Shown: positions 6,543 to 15,780 of the stretch, one piece after another
Numbering within the stretch: the stretch's first letter is position 1
Layout: every line of letters begins with the position of its first letter
Assembly: GCF_000648615.1 (NCBI RefSeq)
Contig: NZ_JFZC01000039.1
Location: 1-64,000, forward strand
Source of the DNA: Sporolactobacillus terrae DSM 11697
GTDB taxonomy: Bacteria > Bacillota > Bacilli > Bacillales > Sporolactobacillaceae
Direction of reading: 5' to 3'
DNA: 64,000 nucleotides
Notes under the pieces: generated by a model
Told to the model about the DNA's origin: nothing
Database searches by the model: none
Seen by the model: the letters and a program-made list of their open reading frames with translations, nothing else
Translations under genes and position numbers: made by a program

Positions 6543-7949
6543 ATGATTCATCAATACAAATTAAACGGATACAATATTGTGCTTGATACGTATAGCGGCT
6601 CGGTTCATGTTGTGGATGATCTCGCTTATGATGTGATTGAAATGTATGAGAAGAACGCACCCGATGCTATTGTGAGGCAAATGTTAGTTAAATATAGAAA
6701 GGATACGGATGTTTCAGAAACAAGCATACGCGAAACGATTGACGATGTTGCAGAACTCAAGAAAACCGGCAAACTCTTTTCTGAAGATGCGTTTAAAGAT
6801 CTGTCGTTTAATCTAAAAAAGCGAAAAACCTATGTGAAGGCTTTATGCCTGAATGTTGCTCATACATGTAACTTGACTTGTGAGTATTGTTTTGCCAGCC
6901 AGGGAAAATACCATGGTCCGCGTGCGATCATGAGTGAGGAAGTCGGCAAACGAGCGATCGACTTCTTACTTGAGAACTGCGGGTTCCACCGTAACCTTGA
7001 TGTCGACTTTTTTGGCGGCGAGCCGCTCATGAACTGGAAGGTCGTCAAGAGCGTCGTTGCCTACGCGCGCAGCAAGGAGAAGGAATACAACAAACAGTTC
7101 CGTTTTACACTGACAACGAACGGTTTGCTGCTGCGTGATGAGGTTGTTGATTTTCTCAATCAGGAAATGCACAATGTGGTGCTGAGCCTTGACGGGCGTA
7201 AAGAAGTACATGATCGTCTGCGCAAAACGATCACGGGAAAGGGAAGCTATGATTATATTGTCCCTAAGTTCCAAAACTTCGTGAAAAAGCGCGGTGAGAA
7301 GGAATACTATGTTCGCGGCACATTTACACATAATAATGTTGACTTTACTAATGATCTTTTTCATATGGCCGATCTTGGTTTTGACCGTCTTTCAATGGAA
7401 CCGGTTATTTGTGATCCTAAGGAACCGTATGCGCTTAAGGAAGAGGATCTTCCGGTCATCTATGAGCAATATGAAATCCTTGCCAAAGAAATGCTGAAAC
7501 GTGAAGAAGAGGGCAAAGGATTCATTTTCTATCATTACATGCTGGATTTGAATGATGGCCCTTGTATTCATAAACGAATTTCAGGTTGCGGGTCAGGGAC
7601 CGAATATTTGGCCGTGACGCCGACAGGTGAGCTGTTTCCTTGTCATCAGTTCGTTGGCGAAGAAACCTATAGCATGGGAAATATTTGGGACGGAGTTAAA
7701 ACACCGGAAATTCAGGAAGCATTTAAAGAAACCAACTGCTATTCGAAACCGGAATGCCAAGATTGCTGGGCAAAATTGTACTGTAGCGGCGGCTGCCCGG
7801 CCAATTCGCTGCATGCAACCGGTTCGCTTAATGGCAACTTTGAATTCAGCTGCGACATCTTCCGCAAGCGGATTGAATGTGCGATGATGATCAAGGTCGC
7901 CCAATCGATGAAAGCGATGGACCGGGAAAAACAGGCAGCGAATCAGTGA
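6543..7949 (+). CDS. scfB: SCIFF radical SAM maturase (SPASM domain)
   Basis: A 468-residue radical SAM enzyme that installs thioether crosslinks in the SCIFF peptide. N-terminal 90 residues (MIHQYKLNGYNIVLDTYSGS, VVDDLAYDVI) form the peptide-recognition (RRE-like) part. The SAM cluster motif is CNLTCEYC at about 109-116, with FFGGEPLMNW around 158. The C-terminal SPASM region carries the auxiliary-cluster cysteines: C-x-S-G-T-E-Y near 350, FPCHQFVGE, and C-x2-C-x5-CSGGCPANS near 410-425, plus a last Cys in FSCDIF. All expected clusters look intact, so the enzyme should be active. The ATG is 13 bases from GGAG, a long spacing that may mean modest translation. Terminator follows at 7961. Confidence 0.93.
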   Translation: MIHQYKLNGYNIVLDTYSGSVHVVDDLAYDVIEMYEKNAPDAIVRQMLVKYRKDTDVSETSIRETIDDVAELKKTGKLFSEDAFKDLSFNLKKRKTYVKALCLNVAHTCNLTCEYCFASQGKYHGPRAIMSEEVGKRAIDFLLENCGFHRNLDVDFFGGEPLMNWKVVKSVVAYARSKEKEYNKQFRFTLTTNGLLLRDEVVDFLNQEMHNVVLSLDGRKEVHDRLRKTITGKGSYDYIVPKFQNFVKKRGEKEYYVRGTFTHNNVDFTNDLFHMADLGFDRLSMEPVICDPKEPYALKEEDLPVIYEQYEILAKEMLKREEEGKGFIFYHYMLDLNDGPCIHKRISGCGSGTEYLAVTPTGELFPCHQFVGEETYSMGNIWDGVKTPEIQEAFKETNCYSKPECQDCWAKLYCSGGCPANSLHATGSLNGNFEFSCDIFRKRIECAMMIKVAQSMKAMDREKQAANQ

Positions 7950-7960
7950 ATTTAAGTCAT

Positions 7961-7999
7961 AAAAAAGATCCCTTCTCATTTTGAGAGGGGATCTTTTTT
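7961..7999. terminator. Bidirectional terminator after scfB
   Basis: Stem AAAAAAGATCCCTTCTCA (7961-7978) with TGAGAGGGGATCTTTTTT (7982-7999), serving scfB and the convergent dehydrogenase gene. Confidence 0.9.
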
Positions 8000-8008
8000 A
8001 TGATCAGA

Positions 8009-9010
8009 TCACTGAGCGATGCGAGCAACCGCCTTCGTGATTTTTTCCTTAATTGTTCCATCGAGCATTTTTGGAATATCCTCGAGCTGCAGCTCATGCG
8101 TGATTAGTGTTTCGACATCAATTCGATTTGTCATCATCTGTATCGCATCCTGCATGGCGTGAGGATTAATAAATGCACCTTTTATGGTCAATTCCTTAAA
8201 AAAGACATCATAAGCGTTAATTCGAATCGAAGCTTCAGGATCAGCGACGCCGAACATCAGTACCTGTCCGCCGCGGCGTGCCAAGGCGATCGCGCGTTCC
8301 TGAGTTGCGGTAACGCCGACACATTCAATCACAAGATCATAGCTTTCTCCATGTTCTTCCTTCTCAGGATTGAACACGTCATCGGCACCAATTTGCTTGA
8401 GCAGCGCAACCTTCTTTGGATTCCGGCCACTGACGGCAACCTTCTTAAGGCCCATACTTGCCAAGATAGCGGTGAAGATCTGTCCCATAAAGCCATCGCC
8501 AACCACACAAGCGGTATAATGGGGCTTGATCATTAATTCATGAATGCCGTGAACCGCACAGCTGACCGGTTCCACCATCGCAGCAGCTTTTAACGAGAGG
8601 CTATCTGGAATCGGATAGACGTTTGTTTCCGGTACGTTCACAAATTCGGCCATACCGCCGTCTCGTGTGACACCGACTGCTTGATTGTTTTCGCAAAGCT
8701 GAGGACGGCCTTCGTGGCAGAAATGGCAAAATCCACATGGAATATTGGGGTCGATCGCAACCCGGTCACCGACGTTTAAAGCGCCGTGAACCTCTGATCC
8801 CAGTTCAGCAATGACTCCGGAAACTTCATGTCCGAGAACAACCGGCATGTTGGCATCACCTGAACCGGGAAGCCCCTTGTACAAATGTTTGTCTGTGCCG
8901 CAAACACCGACATAGCTGACTTTTACTTTGATTTCGTGATTTTTTAGTGGAGCTGCAGGGCGATCCTGCATTTCCATATGTTCTTTTTCCGTTAAAACAA
9001 GTGCTTTCAT
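8009..9010 (-). CDS. Zinc-dependent alcohol/polyol dehydrogenase (MDR family)
   Basis: A 333-residue medium-chain dehydrogenase. Catalytic zinc ligands sit in GVCGTDKHLYKG (Cys about 37) and GHEVSG (about 61-66). The structural zinc site is intact: CGFCHFCHEGRPQLC (about 92-106). The cofactor fold shows GDGFMG near 170. The pattern fits the sorbitol, threonine or butanediol dehydrogenase group, with oxidation of a secondary alcohol using NAD(P); the exact substrate is not readable. GAAAGGAG precedes the ATG. It lies 86 bases after the YczE-like gene on the same strand, so the two may be cotranscribed. Confidence 0.85.
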   Translation of the reverse strand: MKALVLTEKEHMEMQDRPAAPLKNHEIKVKVSYVGVCGTDKHLYKGLPGSGDANMPVVLGHEVSGVIAELGSEVHGALNVGDRVAIDPNIPCGFCHFCHEGRPQLCENNQAVGVTRDGGMAEFVNVPETNVYPIPDSLSLKAAAMVEPVSCAVHGIHELMIKPHYTACVVGDGFMGQIFTAILASMGLKKVAVSGRNPKKVALLKQIGADDVFNPEKEEHGESYDLVIECVGVTATQERAIALARRGGQVLMFGVADPEASIRINAYDVFFKELTIKGAFINPHAMQDAIQMMTNRIDVETLITHELQLEDIPKMLDGTIKEKITKAVARIAQ

Positions 9011-9096
9011 AGTAAAAAACTCCTTTCCTATTAGGCACGTACGACGCGAATTTGGGTGTAAAACAGATACACTATTATTTACCCTTTTTAACAGGA

Positions 9097-10014
9097 CTAA
9101 TCCTGTTTATCCTCCGATTTTTTTCTGCGGTTCTGCTCTTTTTTCAGAAGAAGCAATTGGGCAAATGAAGTTCTCAGCACCCGGCGTGCCTGTGTGGCGG
9201 TTTGACGTACCTGTCGAGTCTTCTGTTCGAGTTCTTGATCTGAAAAATGCGAGAGCTTTTTTTGTATTTCAACCGTGTGAATATAACTTCCCTTCACCAA
9301 ATTGTAAGTTGATTTTCCTGCAACATCGATGCCGTGTCCAATTTTTTTACCGGATGGCTCTTTGCTGAAATCGACGAGCTGGTTTATCATTTTTTCACTG
9401 ACATGCTGATCCCAAAAGGTAATCAGCGGTCCGGCAAAGAACGAAATAATAATTGTTGCGAGGCCAATTGGTCCGCCCATGATCAATGCGCCGATCATAA
9501 AAGCGATATCCTGTACGATACGGCAATAGAGATAACGGATCTTCAGCCGCGTTGATGCGATCGGGGCGAGTGCATCGTAGGGAGCGACGCCGAGGTCTGC
9601 GGTCATGTAGAGTGAGGTACCGAGTGTAAAGACCAGCAAACCAAGAATACCGTTTACGATTGATGTCAGCAGGGTTGGCTGATAGTGGAATATGGTCGAA
9701 TATAGGGTTGAGAACCAATCGATCAGGAAACCGGCAAGTACCATATTAAAAACGGTTCCGATTCCGATCTTTTTTCGATCAAGGAGAAGGACAAGGACGA
9801 TGATCACAATATTCGCCAGCAGTTGATAAACGCCCAAGCTTAAATGCAGCTTGTCTGATATGCCGATATTAATTGCAGTAAATGGATCAAGACCGACATT
9901 GCCGACTTTGCACAGTGTCGCACCCAGTGCGAGAATGGCTACGCCGACGAGGGAAACTAAAGATCTAATGACGCGTTCAAAAAACTTATGCGGATGCGTT
10001 TCTTCTTCAATCAC
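9097..10014 (-). CDS. YczE/YyaS-like membrane protein with C-terminal extension
   Basis: A 305-residue protein. The first 210 residues carry about five membrane spans and the YczE/YitT-superfamily signatures GLDPFTAINIGIS (about 39-51) and ADLGVAPYDAL (about 138-148), an internal duplication with the repeated D-P/A-P-[FY]-[TD]-A pattern. The last 95 residues are soluble, basic and helical (SDQELEQKTRQVRQTATQAR) and are not usual for this family. GTG start with GGAGG seven bases upstream. B. subtilis YczE affects surfactin production; function elsewhere is unknown. A small hairpin at its end (9089-9107) may weaken read-through to the dehydrogenase gene. Confidence 0.7.
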   Translation of the reverse strand: MIEEETHPHKFFERVIRSLVSLVGVAILALGATLCKVGNVGLDPFTAINIGISDKLHLSLGVYQLLANIVIIVLVLLLDRKKIGIGTVFNMVLAGFLIDWFSTLYSTIFHYQPTLLTSIVNGILGLLVFTLGTSLYMTADLGVAPYDALAPIASTRLKIRYLYCRIVQDIAFMIGALIMGGPIGLATIIISFFAGPLITFWDQHVSEKMINQLVDFSKEPSGKKIGHGIDVAGKSTYNLVKGSYIHTVEIQKKLSHFSDQELEQKTRQVRQTATQARRVLRTSFAQLLLLKKEQNRRKKSEDKQD

Positions 10015-10320
10015 AGAATTTCCTCCAATTTTTTTGCTCTATGCTGTTGTCAAAAGCTAAAATGATTTGATGTCCCATTGATTCTGCAGTTCCTCCGTAT
10101 CAATGAGCGACAATTATGAAATTTATTTCCGGGCGGTAGTTCTCTATTAATTCTTTCAATAACTCATTATTTTGTCAAGGATAGCGTTAGCCGAGCGGCG
10201 CGATTCAAGGCGGATAAAACACGTGTGAAAAGTTTTTTCAGTTGCCTTGAGGCCACGTTTCTAATTGATAGAATGCGCTTTTTGATTACGCCTCATCCGA
10301 GATGAAAATATGGGAAAAAT
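10015..10320. other. Divergent intergenic region, no gene seen
   Basis: About 300 bases between the divergent YczE-like and panE-like genes. It contains a 7-bp inverted repeat (TCAAGGC near 10204 and GCCTTGA near 10254) but no supported ORF or RNA. Confidence 0.5.
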
Positions 10321-10350
10321 TTCACAAAAACGTCACGGTGAGAATATTAT
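10321..10350 (+). promoter_or_regulatory. SigA promoter of the panE-like operon
   Basis: TTCACA (10321-10326), 18-base spacer, TATTAT (10345-10350), directly abutting a cre site. Confidence 0.65.
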
Positions 10351-10363
10351 GTAAGCGCATACA
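10350..10363 (+). promoter_or_regulatory. cre site (CcpA operator)
   Basis: TGTAAGCGCATACA matches the cre consensus at 13 of 14 positions. It overlaps the last base of the -10 and the transcription start, the position of classic catabolite repression. Confidence 0.75.
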
Positions 10364-10389
10364 AAACGATCAGCCAGGAGGAATAAAAA

Positions 10390-11331
10390 ATGAGAATAGT
10401 GATTGCGGGGGCCGGCGCGATGGGGAGCCGTTTTGGAGTGATGCTGCACCATGCAGGAAACGATGTCGTTCTGATTGATAAATGGCGTGAACATGTTGAA
10501 GCAATTAAAAAAAACGGGTTAAGCGCGAACATTAATGGCCAACGGAGTACAACACGAATGCCCATTTTCTATCCTGATGAAATAGCGTCAAACAGTACGC
10601 CGGCCGATCTAATCATCGTGTTTACAAAGGCCATGCAGCTGGAAGACATGCTTCAATCGATTAAACCGCTTTTGGGATCGGAAACGATGGTCCTTTGTTT
10701 GCTCAATGGCCTAGGGCATGAGGATACGCTCGCGCGTTATGTACCCAAAAAAAACATCGTGCTCGGTATTACGATGTGGACGGCGGGATTGGAAGGACCG
10801 GGGAAAGTAAAGCTATTTGGAACCGGAGAAGTAGAATTACAAAATATTGATGCTGAGGGTGAAAAGCATGCCAAAAAAATTGTTGCCGAATTGAGAAACG
10901 CCGGTCTAAACGGGGTTTACAGCAGCAATGTGAAGTATTCGGTTTGGCGAAAAGCGTGCGTGAACGGGACGTTGAACAGTACGTGCACGATTTTGAACGC
11001 AAACATTAGCGAACTTGGCGCGACAACCGAAGCCATTCCGATTCTTAAAGCCATTATCAGTGAGTTTGCTGCAGTCGCGGCAAAAGAGCATGTCATCCTC
11101 GATCAAAAGGAAATTTTGCAGCATGTGGTTGAGACCTTTGATCCGAATGGGATTGGTCTTCACTATCCATCCATGCATCAGGATTTGATCAAAAATAATC
11201 GTTTGACAGAAATTGATTATATTAATGGTGCTGTTGCTAGAAAAGGAGCGGCTTATGGCGTACCGACACCTTATTGTGCTTTATTGACAGAATTGATTCA
11301 TGCGAAGGAACAAATCCTTAAAGCAAAGTAG
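10390..11331 (+). CDS. Ketopantoate reductase family protein (2-dehydropantoate 2-reductase or D-2-hydroxyacid dehydrogenase)
   Basis: A 313-residue enzyme with an N-terminal NADP fold (MRIVIAGAGAMGSRFG) and the family C-terminal helical domain. The catalytic Lys and Asn region is visible as SVWRKACVNGTLNSTC near 180-195, and TPYCALLTELIHAKE closes the protein. Family members reduce ketopantoate for coenzyme A synthesis, but a branch in lactic acid bacteria reduces branched 2-keto acids to D-2-hydroxy acids. Catabolite-controlled promoter and pairing with a PTS IIC argue for the second role (inference). AGGAGG precedes the ATG. The PTS gene follows 31 bases later. Confidence 0.8.
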   Translation: MRIVIAGAGAMGSRFGVMLHHAGNDVVLIDKWREHVEAIKKNGLSANINGQRSTTRMPIFYPDEIASNSTPADLIIVFTKAMQLEDMLQSIKPLLGSETMVLCLLNGLGHEDTLARYVPKKNIVLGITMWTAGLEGPGKVKLFGTGEVELQNIDAEGEKHAKKIVAELRNAGLNGVYSSNVKYSVWRKACVNGTLNSTCTILNANISELGATTEAIPILKAIISEFAAVAAKEHVILDQKEILQHVVETFDPNGIGLHYPSMHQDLIKNNRLTEIDYINGAVARKGAAYGVPTPYCALLTELIHAKEQILKAK

Positions 11332-11362
11332 CTGAAGCCCAGGATTCATAAAGGGGGAATTG

Positions 11363-12436
11363 ATGATGACGGAACATGAAGAACGACTCACCACGAAAGT
11401 TTTTATAAACAAAGTACTGTCGGGAACAGCGTTAGGGATCATTGTCGGTCTGATTCCCAACGCAGTACTGTGTGCGATTCTTAATTTGTTTGGCGATAAT
11501 AGCATCGCGCTTTTTATTTCCCATGCGGTTGTTGTTTTTCAAGTCGCAACACCACTGCTTATTGGTGCGTTAATCGCTGTGCAATTCAAATTTAGTCCGA
11601 TGAATATGGCGGTGGTTGCCGGGGCGGCTTATGTGGGCTCAGGTGTCACGCAGTTTTCACCGGCGATTACAAACAATGTGACCCACGCAGTGGGCGGCTA
11701 TCTAAGCGCTGGGACCGGAGATCTGATTAATACAATGATTACAGCATCGATCGCAGTGCTTATGGTGCTTTGGATCGGGGCGAAATTTGGGTCGGTGAGC
11801 ATTGTGCTTTCTCCGATTGTTATTGGCGGAGGTGCCGGTATTATTGGCTTGATTCTGCTGCCGTACGTTTCCTACATTACGACATCATTGGGCAGAATCA
11901 TTAATGCCTTTACAACACTTCAACCCATTTTGATGAGTATCTTGATTGCCTGCTCATTTGCGATTCTCATTATCTCACCAATATCGACCGTTGCAATTGG
12001 AATGGCAATTCAACTGAATGGTGTCTCTGCGGGTGCGGCAGCCATGGGTGTTGCTGTAACGACGATCGTTCTGGTTATTCATTCGTGGCGAGTGAATAAA
12101 TCCGGAGTGACCTTGGCCATTGCGTTAGGGGCAATGAAGATGATGATGCCGAATTTGTTCCGCCATCCGATTATCCTGCTTCCGATTCTAACTACTGCCG
12201 TTGTCAGCGCCGTCCCGGTTGCAGTGTTCGGTGTATCCGGTGTCCCTTCATCCGCCGGGTTCGGTCTCGTCGGCTTGGTAGGCCCCCTTGCCTCGATTAC
12301 CGCCGGCCTTAATCCCTGGCTTGCCGTCCTCGTTTGGTTCATCATCCCGATCGTTGCCGGCCTTCTCGTGCAGTTTGTGCTCGAAAAACTATTGCGCCTA
12401 TATAAAAAAGGAAAAGTATTCCATTATCTCGGATGA
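11363..12436 (+). CDS. Stand-alone PTS EIIC-like membrane transporter (PTS_EIIC_2 family)
   Basis: A 357-residue protein with about ten hydrophobic spans and no EIIA or EIIB domain. Family features include KVLSGTALGIIVGLIPNAV near the start, GGGAGIIG, and GVPSSAGFGLVGLVGP near 290-305. These EIIC-like proteins often stand without partner PTS subunits, so transport may not be coupled to phosphorylation. AAGGGGGAA precedes TTGATGATG; I chose the first ATG, though the second at 11366 is also possible. It is the second gene of the cre-controlled operon with the panE-like gene, suggesting uptake or export of a related acid or sugar. Confidence 0.75.
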   Translation: MMTEHEERLTTKVFINKVLSGTALGIIVGLIPNAVLCAILNLFGDNSIALFISHAVVVFQVATPLLIGALIAVQFKFSPMNMAVVAGAAYVGSGVTQFSPAITNNVTHAVGGYLSAGTGDLINTMITASIAVLMVLWIGAKFGSVSIVLSPIVIGGGAGIIGLILLPYVSYITTSLGRIINAFTTLQPILMSILIACSFAILIISPISTVAIGMAIQLNGVSAGAAAMGVAVTTIVLVIHSWRVNKSGVTLAIALGAMKMMMPNLFRHPIILLPILTTAVVSAVPVAVFGVSGVPSSAGFGLVGLVGPLASITAGLNPWLAVLVWFIIPIVAGLLVQFVLEKLLRLYKKGKVFHYLG

Positions 12437-12538
12437 TGGAGAGATAATGTGCAGCGCGCGACGTCCTAAGATGCCGCAAAAGGGGCAATGCGGAATCGCC
12501 CACAGCTAAGCATAGATTGTTTTTAAATAGAATATGCA

Positions 12539-12579
12539 GGGTGTCTCAATGGTCGATCACGATGAGACACCCTTTGTTT
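12539..12579 (+). terminator. Terminator of the panE-like/PTS operon
   Basis: GGGTGTCTCA (12539-12548) pairs perfectly with TGAGACACCC (12563-12572), followed by TTTGTTT. Confidence 0.85.
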
Positions 12580-12725
12580 AATTGTAATGCGCATGGATTC
12601 GAGCGTTGTGATGCGGCAGACATGGCACGTCAGGAGGTGAATCTCTTTTTGGGACAGCCTCTGTTTGATGATGATTCTGTGATGCGACGTGATTTCGTTT
12701 CTTAATCAGAATGAAAAACAAATAT
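12580..12725. other. Intergenic stretch before fbp, nothing supported
   Basis: An AGGAGGTGA sequence at 12631 is followed by a possible 18-codon reading from TTG, too short and featureless to call. Confidence 0.4.
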
Positions 12726-12754
12726 GAGACACATATTGTTTAATGTGATATACT
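12726..12754 (+). promoter_or_regulatory. Promoter of fbp
   Basis: GAGACA (12726-12731), 17-base spacer, TATACT (12749-12754) with a TG one base upstream (extended -10). The leader is about 105 bases. Confidence 0.6.
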
Positions 12755-12867
12755 TAAACGATGATAGAAGCGATTGGAACAGGAGATGTTTTTCTTTAAA
12801 CGTTCCGTTGAAAACGCTATCTTTATCGGCGCGAATCAGCACTATTTTAGGGGTGAAGGAGAAACCA

Positions 12868-14838
12868 ATGGACACAAACTATTTGGATTTGCTCGCTGAA
12901 AGGTATGATCGTGAAGAAAAAGTTGTGACCGAATTGATAAACCTTGAGGCAATATTGAATCTGCCAAAGGGAACCGAGCATTTTGTCAGTGATCTTCATG
13001 GAGAATATTACGCATTTCAGCATGTGCTTCGAAACGGTTCCGGCAATGTGAAACAGAAAATCAGCGATTTATTTAAAAATTGGACACAAGAAGAAACGGA
13101 TGCTTTTGCCACCCTCGTTTATTACCCGGAGGAAAAACTTCAACTTGTACGAAAGACGCTTCATCAAGATTCCTTTAACACCTGGCTGAAGACAACGATT
13201 GAACGAATGATTAAACTGACCGCGTTTGCGTCCACAAAATATACAAGATCCAAGGTGCGCAAAGCGCTGCCAGAGCATTTTGTCTACATTATCGAGGAAC
13301 TCCTTTACAAAACGGACGAATTCTCCAATAAAAAAGAGTATTACTCCAAAATTATTAATCGGATTATTTCATTAGGTCAGGCAAATAAATTGATCATCGG
13401 ACTGGCGTATACCATCCAGCGATTGGTTGTCGATCATCTCCATGTTGTCGGTGATATTTATGATCGCGGACCATACCCGGATCGAATTATGGATACGCTG
13501 ATGAGCTACCACTCTGCGGATATTCAGTGGGGCAATCATGACGTGCTTTGGATGGGGGCTTATGCAGGTTCAAAAGTGTGTCTTGCCAACTTGATTCGCA
13601 TTTGTGCTCGTTATAATAACCTTGATATTATCGAGGATGTCTATGGAATCAACCTGATCCCTTTGCTCAATCTTGCGGATAAGTATTATCATGATCGACA
13701 ATCATTCCGGCCAAAAGTCGTGCGTGAAGACCGACTCTCGGAAGAAGAACGGCTGCAAATAACGAAGATTCATCAAGCGATTGCAATCATTCAATTTAAA
13801 TTAGAAATGCAAATTATGAAACGGCGTCCGGAGTTTCATATGGAGCATCGAATGCTTCTCGAATGCGTCAATTTTGAAAAGCAAACCATTGACCTAAACG
13901 GGAAGACCTACCCGCTTAAAGAGACGTGCTTTGCGACCATTGATCGCGATGATCCGGGCAGGCTGCTTGACGAAGAGACCCAGGTGATCGATAAACTGCT
14001 CTATTCGATGCAGCATTCTGAAAAGCTGGCTAGGCATATGAACTTTTTAGTCAATAAAGGGAGCCTCTACCTCAACTATAACGGGAATCTGCTTATTCAC
14101 GGCTGCATTCCACTTAATGAAGACGGAAGCATGAAGCAAATGACGGTTCAGGGAAAGCCTTTGTCTGGGAAACAGCTGCTTGATGCCTTTGAACGTTTCG
14201 TACGTGACAGTTTTGCCCATCCTGAGGAAACGGATGACTTTGCAACGGATATGGTTTGGTATCTTTGGACCGGAGAGAACTCTTCGTTGTTTGGCAAGAA
14301 AGAAATGACGACTTTTGAACGCTACTTTATTGAAGATAAGGAAACCCATGTCGAACAAAAAAATCCTTACTATGCATTGCGTGAACAGGAATCGATTTGC
14401 CGAAACATTTTGCGTGAATTTGATCTTGATCCTGATGAGGGACACATCATTAACGGGCATACGCCGGTTGAAGAACGGAACGGAGAGAATCCAATTAAAG
14501 CAAACGGCAAAATGATTGTCATTGATGGCGGCTTTTCTAAAGCATATCAGCCGAAAACCGGGATAGCCGGGTACACACTGCTTTACAATTCCTATGGGAT
14601 GCAACTCGTCGCGCATCAACATTTTCATTCAAAAGAAGACGTTCTGATGAACGGAACCGATGTGTTTTCGGTACGGCGGCTGGTTGATCGAAGATTGCGA
14701 CGGAAAAAGGTTCGAGAAACCAATGTTGGTCGTGAACTGATGAAGCAAATTGCTGTGCTGGACCAATTGCTCTTTTATAAATATCAAAAAAAGGCATGCA
14801 TTCAAACGGATCGTCCCAATGAACATTTCTTGGTTTAA
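12868..14838 (+). CDS. fbp: Fructose-1,6-bisphosphatase, class III
   Basis: A 656-residue class III enzyme, found in Firmicutes, that dephosphorylates fructose 1,6-bisphosphate in gluconeogenesis. It has a calcineurin-like metal site: [11 protein letters not shown] (about 34-44), [13 protein letters not shown] (about 195-207) and [11 protein letters not shown] (about 219-229), then [13 protein letters not shown] near 530. Length is close to the B. subtilis protein (about 670). The reading frame is open upstream to 12724, but GAAGGAG before the ATG at 12868 and the family N-terminus ([10 protein letters not shown]) fix the start. It has its own promoter and terminator. Confidence 0.95.
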   Translation: MDTNYLDLLAERYDREEKVVTELINLEAILNLPKGTEHFVSDLHGEYYAFQHVLRNGSGNVKQKISDLFKNWTQEETDAFATLVYYPEEKLQLVRKTLHQDSFNTWLKTTIERMIKLTAFASTKYTRSKVRKALPEHFVYIIEELLYKTDEFSNKKEYYSKIINRIISLGQANKLIIGLAYTIQRLVVDHLHVVGDIYDRGPYPDRIMDTLMSYHSADIQWGNHDVLWMGAYAGSKVCLANLIRICARYNNLDIIEDVYGINLIPLLNLADKYYHDRQSFRPKVVREDRLSEEERLQITKIHQAIAIIQFKLEMQIMKRRPEFHMEHRMLLECVNFEKQTIDLNGKTYPLKETCFATIDRDDPGRLLDEETQVIDKLLYSMQHSEKLARHMNFLVNKGSLYLNYNGNLLIHGCIPLNEDGSMKQMTVQGKPLSGKQLLDAFERFVRDSFAHPEETDDFATDMVWYLWTGENSSLFGKKEMTTFERYFIEDKETHVEQKNPYYALREQESICRNILREFDLDPDEGHIINGHTPVEERNGENPIKANGKMIVIDGGFSKAYQPKTGIAGYTLLYNSYGMQLVAHQHFHSKEDVLMNGTDVFSVRRLVDRRLRRKKVRETNVGRELMKQIAVLDQLLFYKYQKKACIQTDRPNEHFLV

Positions 14839-14844
14839 ACGAAA

Positions 14845-14886
14845 CGTCCAAACAAGGCGCGATGGTCTTGTTTGGACGCTTTTTAA
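14845..14886 (+). terminator. Terminator of fbp
   Basis: CGTCCAAACAAG (14845-14856) pairs perfectly with CTTGTTTGGACG (14867-14878), then CTTTTT. Confidence 0.88.
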
Positions 14887-14905
14887 TCAGCAGTTTTTTG
14901 CTGGA

Positions 14906-15697
14906 TTAATGATATTTGATTGATCCGCCATTTACTGGAAGTTCAGCCCCGTTGATATAAGAAGCTTGATCTGACGCCAGAAAGAGAACCGCGTGCGCGA
15001 TCTCTTCGGGTCGGCCAATTTCGCCGCGGGGGATCTGTCGGACATTTTTGGCAAAATGCTGCACCGCTTTTTCGCCGTCCATAGTGAACTTCTCAGCCAG
15101 CATGTCGATCATACCTTCGGGCCGTTCCCACATATGTGTCCGCGTTGGTCCAGGTGAAACGCAATTAACGCGTACACCGTCTCCGCCAAATTCATTGGCA
15201 AGCGCACTGGTCAAATTTATCACGCCGGCTTTGCTGACACTGTAGTCAATCGCAAATTCATCAGGAACATGACCACTTTCTGATGCGATTGAAATGATCG
15301 ATGCATGCGCTTGATTTCTTAAATAGGGCAGCGCGGCACGTGTGGTCCGGATCATGGAATACAAATTTGTCTGCAAGGTTTTATCCCAGTCATCATCCGT
15401 CAATTTTAGAAAACTGTCTTTATAGTTAGCGATACCGACATTATTGACTAAAATATCGATATGTCCGAAATGATCGACCGCTTCTTTGACGAGTGATTCT
15501 GCTCCCTCTTTTGTACTGAGATCGGCGGTTACGGGATGAAGTGTATCGGCGGGTGCAAGATCTTTTAAATGATCAGTAGTCAAATCACCACCCGCTACTT
15601 TTGCGCCTTCCTTTAAAAAAGACTTGGTGATTGCAAGCCCCATACCATTGCCGGCGCCGGTAATCAGGGCAACCTTATTTTGTAAGCCTAAATTCAA
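14906..15697 (-). CDS. Short-chain dehydrogenase/reductase
   Basis: A 263-residue classical SDR. NAD(P) motif TGAGNGMG at about 14-21, NNVGIAN near 86-92, catalytic Ser in SIASESG (about 137), and YSVSKAG (Tyr and Lys, about 151-157). The end ASYINGAELPVNGG is standard for the glucose-1-dehydrogenase/3-oxoacyl reductase group. The insertion around residues 200-225 (MLAEKFTMDGEKAVQHFAKN) is larger than in FabG. TTG start with AAGGAGGG six bases upstream. It is monocistronic, convergent with fbp. Substrate unknown. Confidence 0.85.
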   Translation of the reverse strand: MNLGLQNKVALITGAGNGMGLAITKSFLKEGAKVAGGDLTTDHLKDLAPADTLHPVTADLSTKEGAESLVKEAVDHFGHIDILVNNVGIANYKDSFLKLTDDDWDKTLQTNLYSMIRTTRAALPYLRNQAHASIISIASESGHVPDEFAIDYSVSKAGVINLTSALANEFGGDGVRVNCVSPGPTRTHMWERPEGMIDMLAEKFTMDGEKAVQHFAKNVRQIPRGEIGRPEEIAHAVLFLASDQASYINGAELPVNGGSIKYH

Positions 15698-15780
15698 AAA
15701 AATCCCTCCTTACTCCTTTTGTTCCCCAGTTGAGGTGATGCCAAACATAACGGAGACGGAGTCCATGGATTGGGTGAGGC

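Noticed and set aside
12517-12705. 62-codon ORF before fbp
   Set aside because: It crosses the operon terminator and has no ribosome site or known features.
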